45,221 bases of DNA from an uncultured Hyphomicrobiaceae bacterium (lineage in GTDB: Bacteria > Pseudomonadota > Alphaproteobacteria > Rhizobiales > CALHAX01). The DNA lies in contig CALHAX010000058.1 of the NCBI GenBank assembly GCA_937931785.1, positions 1-45,221 on the forward strand, written 5' to 3'. Of this stretch, positions 32,416-41,353 are shown one piece after another; the first letter of the stretch is position 1, and every line of letters begins with the position of its first letter. The translations under genes were made by a program, and so were the position numbers. The notes under the pieces were generated by a model. It saw only the letters and a program-made list of their open reading frames with translations. It made no database searches and had not been told where the DNA came from.

Positions 32416-33924
32416 ATGTCGAAGTGCGTATTGGTCGTCGATGACGACCCGGCCCAACGCCGCATTGTTGAAGAAACCATCAAGCGATTTGGTTATGACG
32501 TCACGACCGCCAACGGCGGGGAAGCGGCGCTTTCCATCCTTGAAGGTCCCGATGCCGGCAAGCTCGACATCGTCCTGCTCGATCTGGTTATGCCTGAAGT
32601 GGACGGCATGGCTGTTCTGGATCGATTGAAATCCCGCCCCGGAACTCCTCCCGTCGTTGTTCAAACGGCCAATGGCAGCATGGAAATCGCAATCGCGGCG
32701 ATGCGTGCCGGTGCCGTTGACTTCGTGCAAAAGCCGGTCAGTCCGGAACGACTGGAAGTTTCGCTCAAGAACGCACTCAAGATTGATGCGCTGGCCGGTG
32801 AAATCACCCGGATCAAGCGTCAGGCCAACGGTAAACTCACATTTGATGACCTGGTCATGCATGGTGACGCGATGGACCGTGTGGTCGATCTTGGCCGCCG
32901 TTCAGCAGGTTCGAACATTCCGGTTCTCATCGAAGGGGAATCCGGGGTTGGCAAAGAACTTATTGCACGCGCCATCCAAGGCGAGAGCGAGCGTGCCGGT
33001 GCACCGTTCGTGACCGTCAACTGCGGTGCGATACCGGAAAACCTGGTCGAAAGCATTCTGTTCGGTCACGAAAAGGGGTCTTTCACCGGCGCCTCCGACA
33101 AGCGTAAAGGCAAGTTTCAGGAAGCCGATGGCGGCACACTGTTCCTTGATGAGGTGGGCGAACTGCCTCTCGACGTGCAGGTCAAACTGTTGCGTGCTCT
33201 ACAGGAAGGCGAAGTGGATCCGGTCGGTTCCAAGAAATCCGTAAAAGTGGACTTCCGCCTGATCTCCGCAACCAACCGCGACATGATCCAATTGGTGAAA
33301 GAGGGTAAATTCCGCGAAGATCTCTATTATCGCCTGAATGTCTTCCCTGTCTGGGTTCCACCTTTGCGCGAGCGGATGCAGGATGTTCCCTACCTTGCAG
33401 ACCACTTCATCACGCGGTTTGCAGCCGAAGAAGGCAAACGCATCGAAGGACTCGAAGATCGTGCACTTGAACTGCTGATGGCCTACAGCTGGCCAGGTAA
33501 TGTGCGTCAGCTCGAGAACACGATTTTCCGCGCCGTTGTTCTGAATGATGGCGGATTGCTCAAGGTCGAGGACTTCCCACAGATCGCCGCTCACGTCGAA
33601 GGGTTCGACAGAACCGTACCCGATGCGCCATCTCAAGTGGATGACACGCCACAGTTCGACGGACCGGCCTTGCTTGGCGCAGAAGCCTCGATCCCGAACA
33701 CGATCGAAGTTCCAACGCAAATTGGTGCCAGTTCGCTTGGTATTCCTGCCGTCAACGACGCAGGTGAAATCCGCGAACTCGAAGCCATGGAAGCAGACAT
33801 GATCCGCCTGGCGCTCGGTCGCTATCGTGGTCACATGACGGAAGTTGCCAAGCGTCTCGGCATCGGCCGCTCAACGCTTTACCGGAAAATGCGTGAATTC
33901 GGGCTGGAGGCGCGGGTCCACTAA
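32416..33924 (+). CDS. Sigma-54-dependent response regulator (NtrC family)
   Basis: The product has 502 residues. The receiver domain is at 1-120 with VVDDD, phosphoacceptor D56, T84 and K106. The AAA+ domain runs from about 150 to 385 with Walker A GESGVGKE, the sigma-54 loop as GSFTGA (A to S from GAFTGA), Walker B GTLFLDEVGEL and the arginine-finger region. A linker of about 75 residues rich in Pro/Asp/Ala is followed by a Fis-type helix-turn-helix (TEVAKRLGIGRSTLYRKMRE). It activates sigma-54 promoters on phosphorylation. No histidine kinase lies beside it, so it is an orphan here. ATG 32416 is chosen, as homology starts at once; TTG 32392 is an in-frame alternative. Confidence 0.93.
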   Translation: MSKCVLVVDDDPAQRRIVEETIKRFGYDVTTANGGEAALSILEGPDAGKLDIVLLDLVMPEVDGMAVLDRLKSRPGTPPVVVQTANGSMEIAIAAMRAGAVDFVQKPVSPERLEVSLKNALKIDALAGEITRIKRQANGKLTFDDLVMHGDAMDRVVDLGRRSAGSNIPVLIEGESGVGKELIARAIQGESERAGAPFVTVNCGAIPENLVESILFGHEKGSFTGASDKRKGKFQEADGGTLFLDEVGELPLDVQVKLLRALQEGEVDPVGSKKSVKVDFRLISATNRDMIQLVKEGKFREDLYYRLNVFPVWVPPLRERMQDVPYLADHFITRFAAEEGKRIEGLEDRALELLMAYSWPGNVRQLENTIFRAVVLNDGGLLKVEDFPQIAAHVEGFDRTVPDAPSQVDDTPQFDGPALLGAEASIPNTIEVPTQIGASSLGIPAVNDAGEIRELEAMEADMIRLALGRYRGHMTEVAKRLGIGRSTLYRKMREFGLEARVH

Positions 33925-33954
33925 CCCCCACAACTCCTGTTTCAATCTGCATAC

Positions 33955-33991
33955 CGATGCCGGCTCCTATTTATGAGAACCGGCATCGTTG
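33955..33991 (+). terminator. Terminator-like hairpin after the response regulator
   Basis: CGATGCCGG at 33955-33963 pairs perfectly with CCGGCATCG at 33980-33988; CTC/GAG can extend the stem inward. Only a short TTG follows, so intrinsic termination would be weak. It lies 31 bases past the stop. Confidence 0.55.
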
Positions 33992-34132
33992 TATGGACTT
34001 ATGCACAAGAGCAACACTTGTGTGAAATCAGCAGAAGTCCACCGAAACGTGAGAGGATAGTGGAAACCCGTCTCTGGTTTTGCACAGGCAGTTCGAGTAG
34101 CGTTATGGCTTCCCGAAATTCGGAGGAAGCAG

Positions 34133-35941
34133 ATGCGGTTTTTTCAGGCGATGATCAGTCTCGGTCTGATTTTTGGTAGCGTGAACGTTGCTGGAGCTGT
34201 GGAACCGGGTGCGCCGGAGCATTTGCTCACGCCCGAAATATTGACTGCAGAGCTGCTCGAAGAGCGTGTTGCTGGGCTGAAAAATGTCGATGGTGACACT
34301 CAGAACGCTGCGATCAGGGCGTTCTATGAGAACCGCAATTTTCAACCCATCTGGATTACAGAGAACAAACTCGGCCAGTCCGCTCAAAAAGTGATTGAAG
34401 AAATTGCCCGCGCCGATGATTTCGGGCTGGAGGCTGACGCGTTCGATCTTCCAAACACTGATGCTCGCGCGATCGGTCTGAAAACGCTGATCGCGGATGA
34501 ATTGAAACTGACACGTGCTGTTTTGACTTACGCAATTCATGCGCGTGGCGGTCGGATCGATCCGCGGTCGCTGAGTGCCTACCTTGATCGTGGAGCCTAT
34601 CCCGAGGCACCAGAGAAGGTTCTTGCGGGCGTTTCATCCGGTGACGCTCCCGATGCTTATTTGCGCAGTCTCCATCCACAACATGAAGAATTCAAACGGT
34701 TGCGCGCGAAGTATCTCGCATTGCGCGATGCCGGAAAAGTGGCGCAGGAACTCCGCATTCCCGCTGGTCCGGTTCTGAGACTTGGCGGCAAGCGCCATCC
34801 TCACGTCGCGCTGCTGCGAGAGCGGCTCAAGGTGCCGGCGCCTGTGGTCGAGATCGAAACTGTTGCTGCTCAAACTGACACCCCCTCCGATGCTAATGCC
34901 GAAAAAAGCGATCCTGCGGTTTTGGCCGCACGCCAGGCAAAACGACAAAAAATTGCGCTGCAAACTTTTGACAAAGCACTCGATGCTGCCGTGCGTGCGT
35001 TCCAGAAAAAGAACAGTCTCAAGGTTGACGGCATTGTCGGATCCGGAACGCGCAAGGCTTTGAACGGGGACGGCGTTGATATCCGTAAGCGCTTGCTGGT
35101 GAACATGGAGCGCTGGCGCTGGATGCCACCGGACCTCGGCGACACTTATGTCTGGGCGAATGTTCCCGACTACCGATTCTACTATGTGAAGAACGGCAAG
35201 ATCATCCACACGGAACGAGTGGTTGTCGGCAAATACCAGAACCAGACCGCGACGTTCTCGGACGAGATGGAAGAGATCGTGTTCAATCCACGCTGGAACG
35301 TGCCGCAGTCGATCAAGGATCGTGAATTGCGTTCGGCCAGTGCGCTGATCCGGCAAGGGCTGCGCGTCAAGAAGGGGGGGCGTTACATCGATCCCGCTTC
35401 TGTGGACTGGTCGACCGCGAACATGGCTCGTTATCACATTTATCAGCCGTCAGGACCGCGTAACGCGCTCGGCAAACTCAAGTTTCTTTTCCCGAACAAG
35501 CATGCCATCTACATGCACGACACGCCATCGAAGAGCCTGTTCAACCGTACAGCGCGTGCCTATAGCCATGGTTGTGTGCGCGTTCGTGATCCGCAACGGT
35601 TCGCCGAGGTTATTCTGGCGCAGGACCAGGGCATCAGCCGGTCGCAAATCCGATCCCGGATCAGTGGTGGCAAGCGGAATTCCGTCTTCCTGAAGAAGAA
35701 GCTGCCGGTTCACATTACCTATTTTACGGCACGTGCGGATGGCGACGATCCATCCGAGATTCGTGTCCTTCGTGATATCTATCGCCACGACAATCGCATC
35801 AGTCTTGCGTTGGCCGGAAAACCACCTGCTTACATTGCGCAAAACTCACTGAGCGGACCCCGTCCGGCGCGTCGGAAACAGAAGGTTGCCAAGAAAAAGA
35901 AAACCCCGTTCTGGGCGCAACAGCTCTTCGGCTTGAACTGA
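34133..35941 (+). CDS. L,D-transpeptidase (YcbB-like)
   Basis: The product has 602 residues. A signal peptide (MRFFQAMISLGLIFGSVNVAGA) is followed by a helical scaffold domain, a peptidoglycan-binding segment around 280-310 (AVRAFQKKNSLKVDGIVGSG) and a YkuD catalytic domain. The latter has IYMHDTPSKSLFNRTARAYS and the catalytic C481 in SHGCVRV. It forms 3-3 crosslinks between diaminopimelate residues of peptidoglycan or attaches envelope proteins. GGAGG precedes ATG 34133 at good distance. The C-terminus ends in a Lys-rich tail. The DUF882 gene downstream suggests a cell-wall role. Confidence 0.94.
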   Translation: MRFFQAMISLGLIFGSVNVAGAVEPGAPEHLLTPEILTAELLEERVAGLKNVDGDTQNAAIRAFYENRNFQPIWITENKLGQSAQKVIEEIARADDFGLEADAFDLPNTDARAIGLKTLIADELKLTRAVLTYAIHARGGRIDPRSLSAYLDRGAYPEAPEKVLAGVSSGDAPDAYLRSLHPQHEEFKRLRAKYLALRDAGKVAQELRIPAGPVLRLGGKRHPHVALLRERLKVPAPVVEIETVAAQTDTPSDANAEKSDPAVLAARQAKRQKIALQTFDKALDAAVRAFQKKNSLKVDGIVGSGTRKALNGDGVDIRKRLLVNMERWRWMPPDLGDTYVWANVPDYRFYYVKNGKIIHTERVVVGKYQNQTATFSDEMEEIVFNPRWNVPQSIKDRELRSASALIRQGLRVKKGGRYIDPASVDWSTANMARYHIYQPSGPRNALGKLKFLFPNKHAIYMHDTPSKSLFNRTARAYSHGCVRVRDPQRFAEVILAQDQGISRSQIRSRISGGKRNSVFLKKKLPVHITYFTARADGDDPSEIRVLRDIYRHDNRISLALAGKPPAYIAQNSLSGPRPARRKQKVAKKKKTPFWAQQLFGLN

Positions 35942-35971
35942 TTGCGAACTGACAACATTCCGTCCTGATTT

Positions 35972-36012
35972 CAGGCGCTGTACACGAGATGTGCAGCGCC
36001 TGTTCTGTTTTT
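35972..36012 (+). terminator. Intrinsic terminator of the L,D-transpeptidase gene
   Basis: CAGGCGCTG at 35972-35980 pairs perfectly with CAGCGCCTG at 35994-36002, followed by a U-rich tract (TTCTGTTTTT). It is the clearest terminator in the window, 30 bases past the stop. It makes the downstream gene a separate transcription unit. Confidence 0.85.
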
Positions 36013-36233
36013 CGGAAACGTGAAGCCGCAATGTCGTCAAAGAGACGCGCTTCCCTGTACAGAATCACATGCGTCATTCATTTGCTGCAGAAGCCCGGAG
36101 GCAGCAGTGCGTTAAGGCATTCTATCGTATCATGAAGATCACGTCCTGACCGTGTGCCGGACTCGTATATCCTCGAGCGAGCCATTCCGCTTCGCTTTTC
36201 CAAGGGAGCAGTGCACTGCTTCGTTTTGTTGAC

Positions 36234-37775
36234 ATGAGCGAGGCGTCAAAACGCGCGGTGTGGCATCCGCGCCGGATGCGGGTGCTTGCACCAGTGTTCG
36301 CGCTACTGATGCTGTTGATGTTCCTGAACGCAAATCCACTCGCGGCGAATTCCAAAACGAACCGCGTTCTGTCGATCTACAATATTCACAACAAGGAAAC
36401 GGTGACCGTTACCTACAAGCGGAACGGCACATACCAGGCCGATGCGCTGAAAAAGCTGAACTGGGTCATGCGCGACTGGCGGCGCAACGAAGCCACCAAG
36501 ATGGATCCCAAATTGCTCGACATCATCTGGGAAATGCATACGGAGCTGGGTTCGAAGAAACCGGTGCATCTGATATCGGGCTACCGCTCTCGCAAGACCA
36601 ACAATGGTTTGCGCAAGACCCGCGGCGGCCAGGCGAGAAACAGTCGACATATTGTTGGCAAGGCAGCGGACATCCATTTTCCGGACGTGCCGGTTCGCCG
36701 TTTGCGTTATTCAGCGCTGGTCAAGGAACGTGGCGGTGTTGGCTATTATCCGACATCGGCACTCCCGTTTGTGCACGTAGATACCGGTCGCGTGCGGCAC
36801 TGGCCACGTATCGGACGCGATGAACTGGCGATTTTAACGCGGGGGCGCTCGAAACATATTCCGCGTGGCGGTCGTGCCGTAACGAAAGCCGATTACAATC
36901 GCGCACGGGTCAAGAATACGAAACTTGCACAGCGGATTGCAGCGTTCCATTCGCAGCGCAGGCGCAAGAGCGACCGCACACTGGTGGCAAGCCTCGATAC
37001 AGGTTCCCCGAAGAACTGGTCCATCCCCCAACCCAATGTTGCCGCACGTCCGGCGAAGCCACGCAAACGAATCCAGACCGCTGCGCTGACGCCGTCCGTC
37101 GTGCCCGAGCCTAAAATCGTCACACGACCTGTGAAGCGAACGAAAAAGACAGTGCGTTGGCCTGAAGCTGATATTCGCACACCAGACGTGAAGGTTTCGG
37201 GCAACTTATTTGCCGGTCTGGATTCAGACGACGGAGATCCGACACGCAAACGCCTGCCAAAACCAATCCTGCCCGAAATTCCACTCTCTTCCGATCCAAT
37301 CACGTCCAAAAGGGGGGCGGCTCCGGATGCTATTGCGCCTCCGACACCGAAACGGACGCCGCGCCGATCCATCCAACTTGCCTCACTCCAGACGGATGAT
37401 GCTCTGGACGTGTTGCAGCCTGTTCAACCTTCGCCATCGCGCCCATTCTTTGAATTGTCCGGTTGGGCGACAGCGCCCGACTATGACGATGAACACGCTG
37501 GCGAACTTTCGTACCGGCCTTTCCCGATCGGTCCGTTCCTGACTGCAAAACCAAGCGTTGATGATCCTGCTGTTGCCCGATTGGTGCATCCCGATCTTGC
37601 CGGATCACGTGCGTTGATCGGACGTGATGAACAGGATATCCCGCTGCGGTTCAAACCCGGGATTCAGTATGCGGAAATGCTGTGGTCAGATATATTCAAG
37701 GATGACGGAACGCGGGATCTGCTGGATGGAGATCCAGAATTGCGTGGAGAACGTCGACGCGTTGCCAAGCAGTGA
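36234..37775 (+). CDS. DUF882/peptidase M15-like protein with long disordered tail
   Basis: The product has 513 residues. An N-terminal hydrophobic segment (LAPVFALLMLLMFLNANPLA) acts as signal peptide or anchor. The DUF882 (YcbK-like, M15A) domain occupies about 45-200, with ISGYRSRKTN, the zinc motif SRHIVGKAADIHF and FVHVDTGRVRHWPR. It likely cuts or binds peptidoglycan. The last 300 residues are basic and Pro/Arg-rich with low complexity, far beyond the usual family length of about 200. Starts at 36234 and 36276 are both possible; no strong ribosome site is seen. It follows the transpeptidase by 292 bases. Confidence 0.87.
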   Translation: MSEASKRAVWHPRRMRVLAPVFALLMLLMFLNANPLAANSKTNRVLSIYNIHNKETVTVTYKRNGTYQADALKKLNWVMRDWRRNEATKMDPKLLDIIWEMHTELGSKKPVHLISGYRSRKTNNGLRKTRGGQARNSRHIVGKAADIHFPDVPVRRLRYSALVKERGGVGYYPTSALPFVHVDTGRVRHWPRIGRDELAILTRGRSKHIPRGGRAVTKADYNRARVKNTKLAQRIAAFHSQRRRKSDRTLVASLDTGSPKNWSIPQPNVAARPAKPRKRIQTAALTPSVVPEPKIVTRPVKRTKKTVRWPEADIRTPDVKVSGNLFAGLDSDDGDPTRKRLPKPILPEIPLSSDPITSKRGAAPDAIAPPTPKRTPRRSIQLASLQTDDALDVLQPVQPSPSRPFFELSGWATAPDYDDEHAGELSYRPFPIGPFLTAKPSVDDPAVARLVHPDLAGSRALIGRDEQDIPLRFKPGIQYAEMLWSDIFKDDGTRDLLDGDPELRGERRRVAKQ

Positions 37776-37801
37776 GCCACCCTGTTTGAGGATGAGCCTG
37801 A

Positions 37802-38065
37802 CTATTCGTCGCCAAAGTCCGGTGCCATGCCAAGCGCGCGCATGTAGGTATCCAGAACGGCCTCTTCTTCCTGACGCTCATTCTCATCCTTCTTGCGGAT
37901 GCGAATGATCTGGCGCATCGCCTTGGTGTCAAAGCCAACTGATTTTGCTTCGGCAAACACTTCCCGGATATCGGACGCCAACGCTGCTTTTTCCTCTTCA
38001 AGACGCTCGACGCGTTCGATGAAGGCCTTGAGTTGCTTTGCAGTCGATTCGTTAGGAATATCCAT
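37802..38065 (-). CDS. gapR: GapR nucleoid-associated protein (DUF2312/UPF0335)
   Basis: The product has 87 residues. [20 protein letters not shown] and [20 protein letters not shown] followed by QIIRIRKK form the characteristic coiled-coil DUF2312 protein. In Caulobacter it is GapR, which binds overtwisted DNA ahead of replication and transcription and aids gyrase. ATG 38065 is chosen; a GTG three codons upstream is the alternative. It lies 152 bases downstream of the DUF1244 gene on the same strand, so it may have its own promoter. Confidence 0.95.
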   Translation of the reverse strand: MDIPNESTAKQLKAFIERVERLEEEKAALASDIREVFAEAKSVGFDTKAMRQIIRIRKKDENERQEEEAVLDTYMRALGMAPDFGDE

Positions 38066-38217
38066 GGGGCACACATACCGTGATCGTTGGTGGTTGGTCT
38101 TGCGGGAACGCGTGGGAGCGGCGCTCTGTTTCGAGCACGCTGGCGAGCGGTCCTGTTAGAAGGTGGTGCGACCGTCCGCAAGATGGACCGGCATCCTGTG
38201 CACCTGTTTGTGGGCGA

Positions 38218-38553
38218 TCAGTGACCGTGTTGCGTCTCTGCGGCTTTCAATGCCGCAATTTGTTCAGGCGTTGCTTCGGTCTGATGGCGTTCTTTCCACT
38301 CCGCATACGGCATGCCGTAGACTTTCTCACGGGCTTCATCGCGCGTCATGGTCATGCCTTCGGCTTCAGCCGCGTCCTGCATCCAGTTTGACAGACAATT
38401 TCGACAAAAGCCGCTCAGGGTCATCAGATCGATATTCTGGACATCAGTCCGGTTCTGAAGGTGCGCAACGAGGCGACGAAACGCTGCGGCTTCAAGGTCG
38501 CGTTGCACCTCGTCCGGTGATCTGGCTGGAACGTTGGATTGGATTTCAGTCAT
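38218..38553 (-). CDS. DUF1244 domain protein
   Basis: The product has 111 residues. AAFRRLVAHLQNRTDVQNID and LSGFCRNCLSNWMQDAA are the conserved DUF1244 core, a small helical protein with two conserved cysteines (CRNC). The biochemical role is unknown. ATG 38553 overlaps the preceding N-formylglutamate amidohydrolase gene by 8 bases, indicating coupled translation. The extended His/Gln-rich C-terminus ends AETQHGH. Confidence 0.92.
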   Translation of the reverse strand: MTEIQSNVPARSPDEVQRDLEAAAFRRLVAHLQNRTDVQNIDLMTLSGFCRNCLSNWMQDAAEAEGMTMTRDEAREKVYGMPYAEWKERHQTEATPEQIAALKAAETQHGH

Positions 38554-39379
38554 GCGTGCGTATATCTCTCAAGGTTGTGATCAGGTTCGTGTCGGCCCAC
38601 AGGTCATTCAGGATGCGGGCGAGGCGATCGATCCAGGCGGTTTGCCCCGCAGTATCCGCAATCAAATCCTGGCGGACTTCGATGAGGGCGTGCGGCAGAC
38701 CGCGTTTTGTGCCGTGCTGGTGCATGCAGTCGCCCTCCAGATTACCTGAATATGGTTCGTTCTCGTCCACGCACAAGTCTTTTTCATCCTGCAGGGCACG
38801 CAATAGAGGTTTTGGCAAGCGCGGGTCGTTGTCCCACAGCACTGTGATATGCCAGGGGCGTTCCATCGTTTTCCATCGCGGGGTGAAGCTGTGAATGGAA
38901 AAGAGCGCTGGCGGGACATTGGCCGTAATACCAGCATCGATCAAGGCATCGACGGCCCGGTGATAGGGCGCATGATAATGCCTGATGCGGTTTTCAATCT
39001 CATCCGCATCCACGTTCCGGTTTCCGGGGATGACAGCCCCGTCAGAGAGCCGCATGACCAGAGTGGGATCATCGGCACCGCGATTGAGATCGATGAATAG
39101 GCGCGAATACTTCGACAGGATGGCCGGAACGCCAAGACGCGCCGCGAGTCCACGGGTCAAGGCTGCTGCGCCGATATCATACGCGATGTGGCGTTCCAAC
39201 TGGTCTGGTGCGAGGCCCAGAGTGCCATATCCCGGAGGCATCGCGTTCGACGCATGATCGCATAACAGGATCAGGCCGCGCTCCAACGCCCCGTCAATGA
39301 TGTCGAAGGGCCGTGGCGCGTTCCCGTCAGCATGCGCTGGAAATGTTGCGGATCGGCCTTGTGGCGATGGATCAAGCAT
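38546..39379 (-). CDS. N-formylglutamate amidohydrolase family protein
   Basis: The product has 277 residues. The N-terminal LILLCDHASNAMPPGYGTLG and HIAYDIGAAALTRGLAARLG match the family, with SKYSRLFIDLNRG following and FSIHSFTPRW and LIEVRQDLIAD in the second half (metal-binding His/Glu). The enzyme hydrolyses N-formyl-L-glutamate in histidine breakdown or a related N-acyl amino acid; no hut genes are near. The start at 39379 is ATG, diverging from the glycerate kinase across about 100 bases. Confidence 0.88.
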   Translation of the reverse strand: MLDPSPQGRSATFPAHADGNAPRPFDIIDGALERGLILLCDHASNAMPPGYGTLGLAPDQLERHIAYDIGAAALTRGLAARLGVPAILSKYSRLFIDLNRGADDPTLVMRLSDGAVIPGNRNVDADEIENRIRHYHAPYHRAVDALIDAGITANVPPALFSIHSFTPRWKTMERPWHITVLWDNDPRLPKPLLRALQDEKDLCVDENEPYSGNLEGDCMHQHGTKRGLPHALIEVRQDLIADTAGQTAWIDRLARILNDLWADTNLITTLRDIRTHD

Positions 39380-39475
39380 GCGGTACGGTATACGGTGCAG
39401 CGCAACATGATTCCAGCGGATATCCTAAGCATTTGCGGGGTGTCTGCGCCGAGAGAGCGCACGCAAGATACACTG

Positions 39476-40795
39476 ATGACATCGGTACACCCCGCACCAA
39501 CACGCAAAACCCTGCAACATCTGTTTGATGTTGCTGTTGAGGCCGCGCATCCAGCAGCAACACTTGGCCGCTATCTGCCGGATATCAGTACGTTCGAGAA
39601 CGTGATTGTGGTTGGCGCTGGAAAGGCCGCCGCGGCCATGGCCGTTGCGCTTGAGCACCACTACGACGCGTCTGGGCTGCGCGACAGGATCTCCGGAGAG
39701 GTGGCCACGCGTCATGGCTACGGATTGCCAACCAACAGGTTGACGATCCTGGAAGCCGGACATCCTGTGCCCGATGCGGCCAGCGTCGCTGCAAGTGAAG
39801 CGGCCATCGCACGCGTCGAAGCGGCCGGGGCTGATGATCTGGTTATTGTACTTCTTTCAGGAGGCGCGTCTGCCATCTGGACCGGGCTGGCCCCAGGAAT
39901 CATGCTTGAAGACTATCAGGGTCTGACTCGCGATCTGCTCCGCAGCGGTGCCACGATCAGCGAGATCAATACAGTTCGCAAGCACCTGTCGTGCATCAGT
40001 GGCGGACGGCTGGCAGCGAAAGCTGCACCGGCACGGTTGCTGACCTTTGCAATATCCGACGTTCCCGGTGACGATCCTTCAATGATTGGTTCAGGACCGA
40101 CGGTTCCGGACCCCACGACACTGGACGACGCTGCGGATCTTTTGAGGAAATACGACGTGGCTCCCGTCGCACCGATTGCTGCAGCACTTGCACAAAACAG
40201 TAACGAAACGCCGAAGCCCGGTCATGTTGCGTTCAAAAATGCCATCTACGAATTGATTGCCGCACCAGCAATGTCGTTGGACGCAGCAGCAACAGCCGTT
40301 GCTGCGCTGGGTTACCGCGCGATCGTGCTTGGTGATGCCCTTGAAGGGGAAGCGCGCACTGTGGCTGCGGCCCATGCGAAACAGGCAATTGACCTCTCCT
40401 CAGAAGGAGAGAAAATCGCATTGCTGAGTGGGGGTGAGTTGACCGTAACGATTGCGGGCAATGGAGCAGGCGGACCCAACCAGGAGTATGCGCTTGCCCT
40501 CGCGATTGCGCTGGATGGAGCCAATGGCATTCATGCTTTGGCAGCAGATACGGACGGGACAGATGGCGGCGATGGCAGTGCGGACGATCCGGCAGGCGCA
40601 ATTGTCACTCCAGATACATTGCCCCGCGCGCACGCTGCAGGTCTGAACGCACACGATGCGTTGTCGCGCAATGATTCCGGTGGATTTTTCAGGACTTTGA
40701 ACGATCTTGTTGTCACGGGGCCGACGCAAACCAATGTCAATGATTTCCGCGTTACCCTGATCGACCCCGAAACTGAAGGACGGCTTGTTTCGTGA
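39476..40795 (+). CDS. Glycerate 2-kinase (MOFRL/GckA family)
   Basis: The product has 439 residues. The N-terminal DUF4147 part has VVGAGKAAAAMAVALE, LEAGHPVPDAASVAAS and LLSGGASAIWTGLAPG. The C-terminal MOFRL part has GELTVTIAGNGAGGPNQEYA and ALAADTDGTDGGDGSAD. It phosphorylates D-glycerate to 2-phosphoglycerate. ATG 39476 is chosen, since homology starts soon after it; upstream codons to 39332 overlap the divergent gene. The end overlaps the DUF1036 start region. With pyruvate kinase downstream it links glycerate to pyruvate. Confidence 0.92.
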   Translation: MTSVHPAPTRKTLQHLFDVAVEAAHPAATLGRYLPDISTFENVIVVGAGKAAAAMAVALEHHYDASGLRDRISGEVATRHGYGLPTNRLTILEAGHPVPDAASVAASEAAIARVEAAGADDLVIVLLSGGASAIWTGLAPGIMLEDYQGLTRDLLRSGATISEINTVRKHLSCISGGRLAAKAAPARLLTFAISDVPGDDPSMIGSGPTVPDPTTLDDAADLLRKYDVAPVAPIAAALAQNSNETPKPGHVAFKNAIYELIAAPAMSLDAAATAVAALGYRAIVLGDALEGEARTVAAAHAKQAIDLSSEGEKIALLSGGELTVTIAGNGAGGPNQEYALALAIALDGANGIHALAADTDGTDGGDGSADDPAGAIVTPDTLPRAHAAGLNAHDALSRNDSGGFFRTLNDLVVTGPTQTNVNDFRVTLIDPETEGRLVS

Positions 40796-41298
40796 TGCGC
40801 CACTTCGAATTTTCAATCTTTTGGTGCCGACGCCTTGGTATGTACGTGGCTTGCGGACTGCTGCTGCTTTCCGCGATTGGCGTTGACGCATCCATGAATT
40901 CTGCGCGCGCCGATCTCAAACTCTGCAACATGACTGCGAGTCGTGTCGGCGTCGCTATCGGACGCAAGGAAGAGGGCAAGTGGATTGCGGAAGGCTGGTG
41001 GAATATTCTTTCAAATGCGTGTGAGACGTTGTTCCGCGGAGAACTGAAAGCGCGTTTCTACTACGTGCATGCGCTTGATTACGACCGGGGCGGCGAATGG
41101 GCTGGCAAAGCCTTTATGTGCACGGATGATAAAGTTTTCACTATTCAGGGCGTCGAAGATTGCCAGGCGCGGGGCTATCGGCGCAAAGGGTTCTTTGAAG
41201 TGGATACTCAGAATGCGGCAGACTGGACCGTTCGCCTGTCTGATCCTCGCGAAGAGAACCCGGAAGGTGCCAACGCGGGCACGACCTCCGGCAACTGA
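40795..41298 (+). CDS. DUF1036 domain secreted protein
   Basis: The product has 167 residues. A signal/anchor segment (YVACGLLLLSAIGVDASMNS) precedes the DUF1036 domain, with LKLCNMTASRVGVAIGRKEE, GKWIAEGWWNI and YYVHALDYDRGGEW; the conserved aromatic pattern and several cysteines are kept. Function is unknown. It starts at ATG 40795 or GTG 40792, overlapping the glycerate kinase stop, and lies 55 bases before pyruvate kinase. The conserved position beside pyk is known in Rhizobiales (from memory). Confidence 0.9.
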   Translation: MRHFEFSIFWCRRLGMYVACGLLLLSAIGVDASMNSARADLKLCNMTASRVGVAIGRKEEGKWIAEGWWNILSNACETLFRGELKARFYYVHALDYDRGGEWAGKAFMCTDDKVFTIQGVEDCQARGYRRKGFFEVDTQNAADWTVRLSDPREENPEGANAGTTSGN

Positions 41299-41353
41299 AT
41301 TTCCTGACACTGTATCGGGGGTGCGATCCCTCACTTCCAAAAGGCCAAATCAC

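Noticed and set aside
34634-35437. 267-codon minus-strand open frame opposite the L,D-transpeptidase
   Set aside because: The plus strand carries an intact transpeptidase; the antisense product has no domain.
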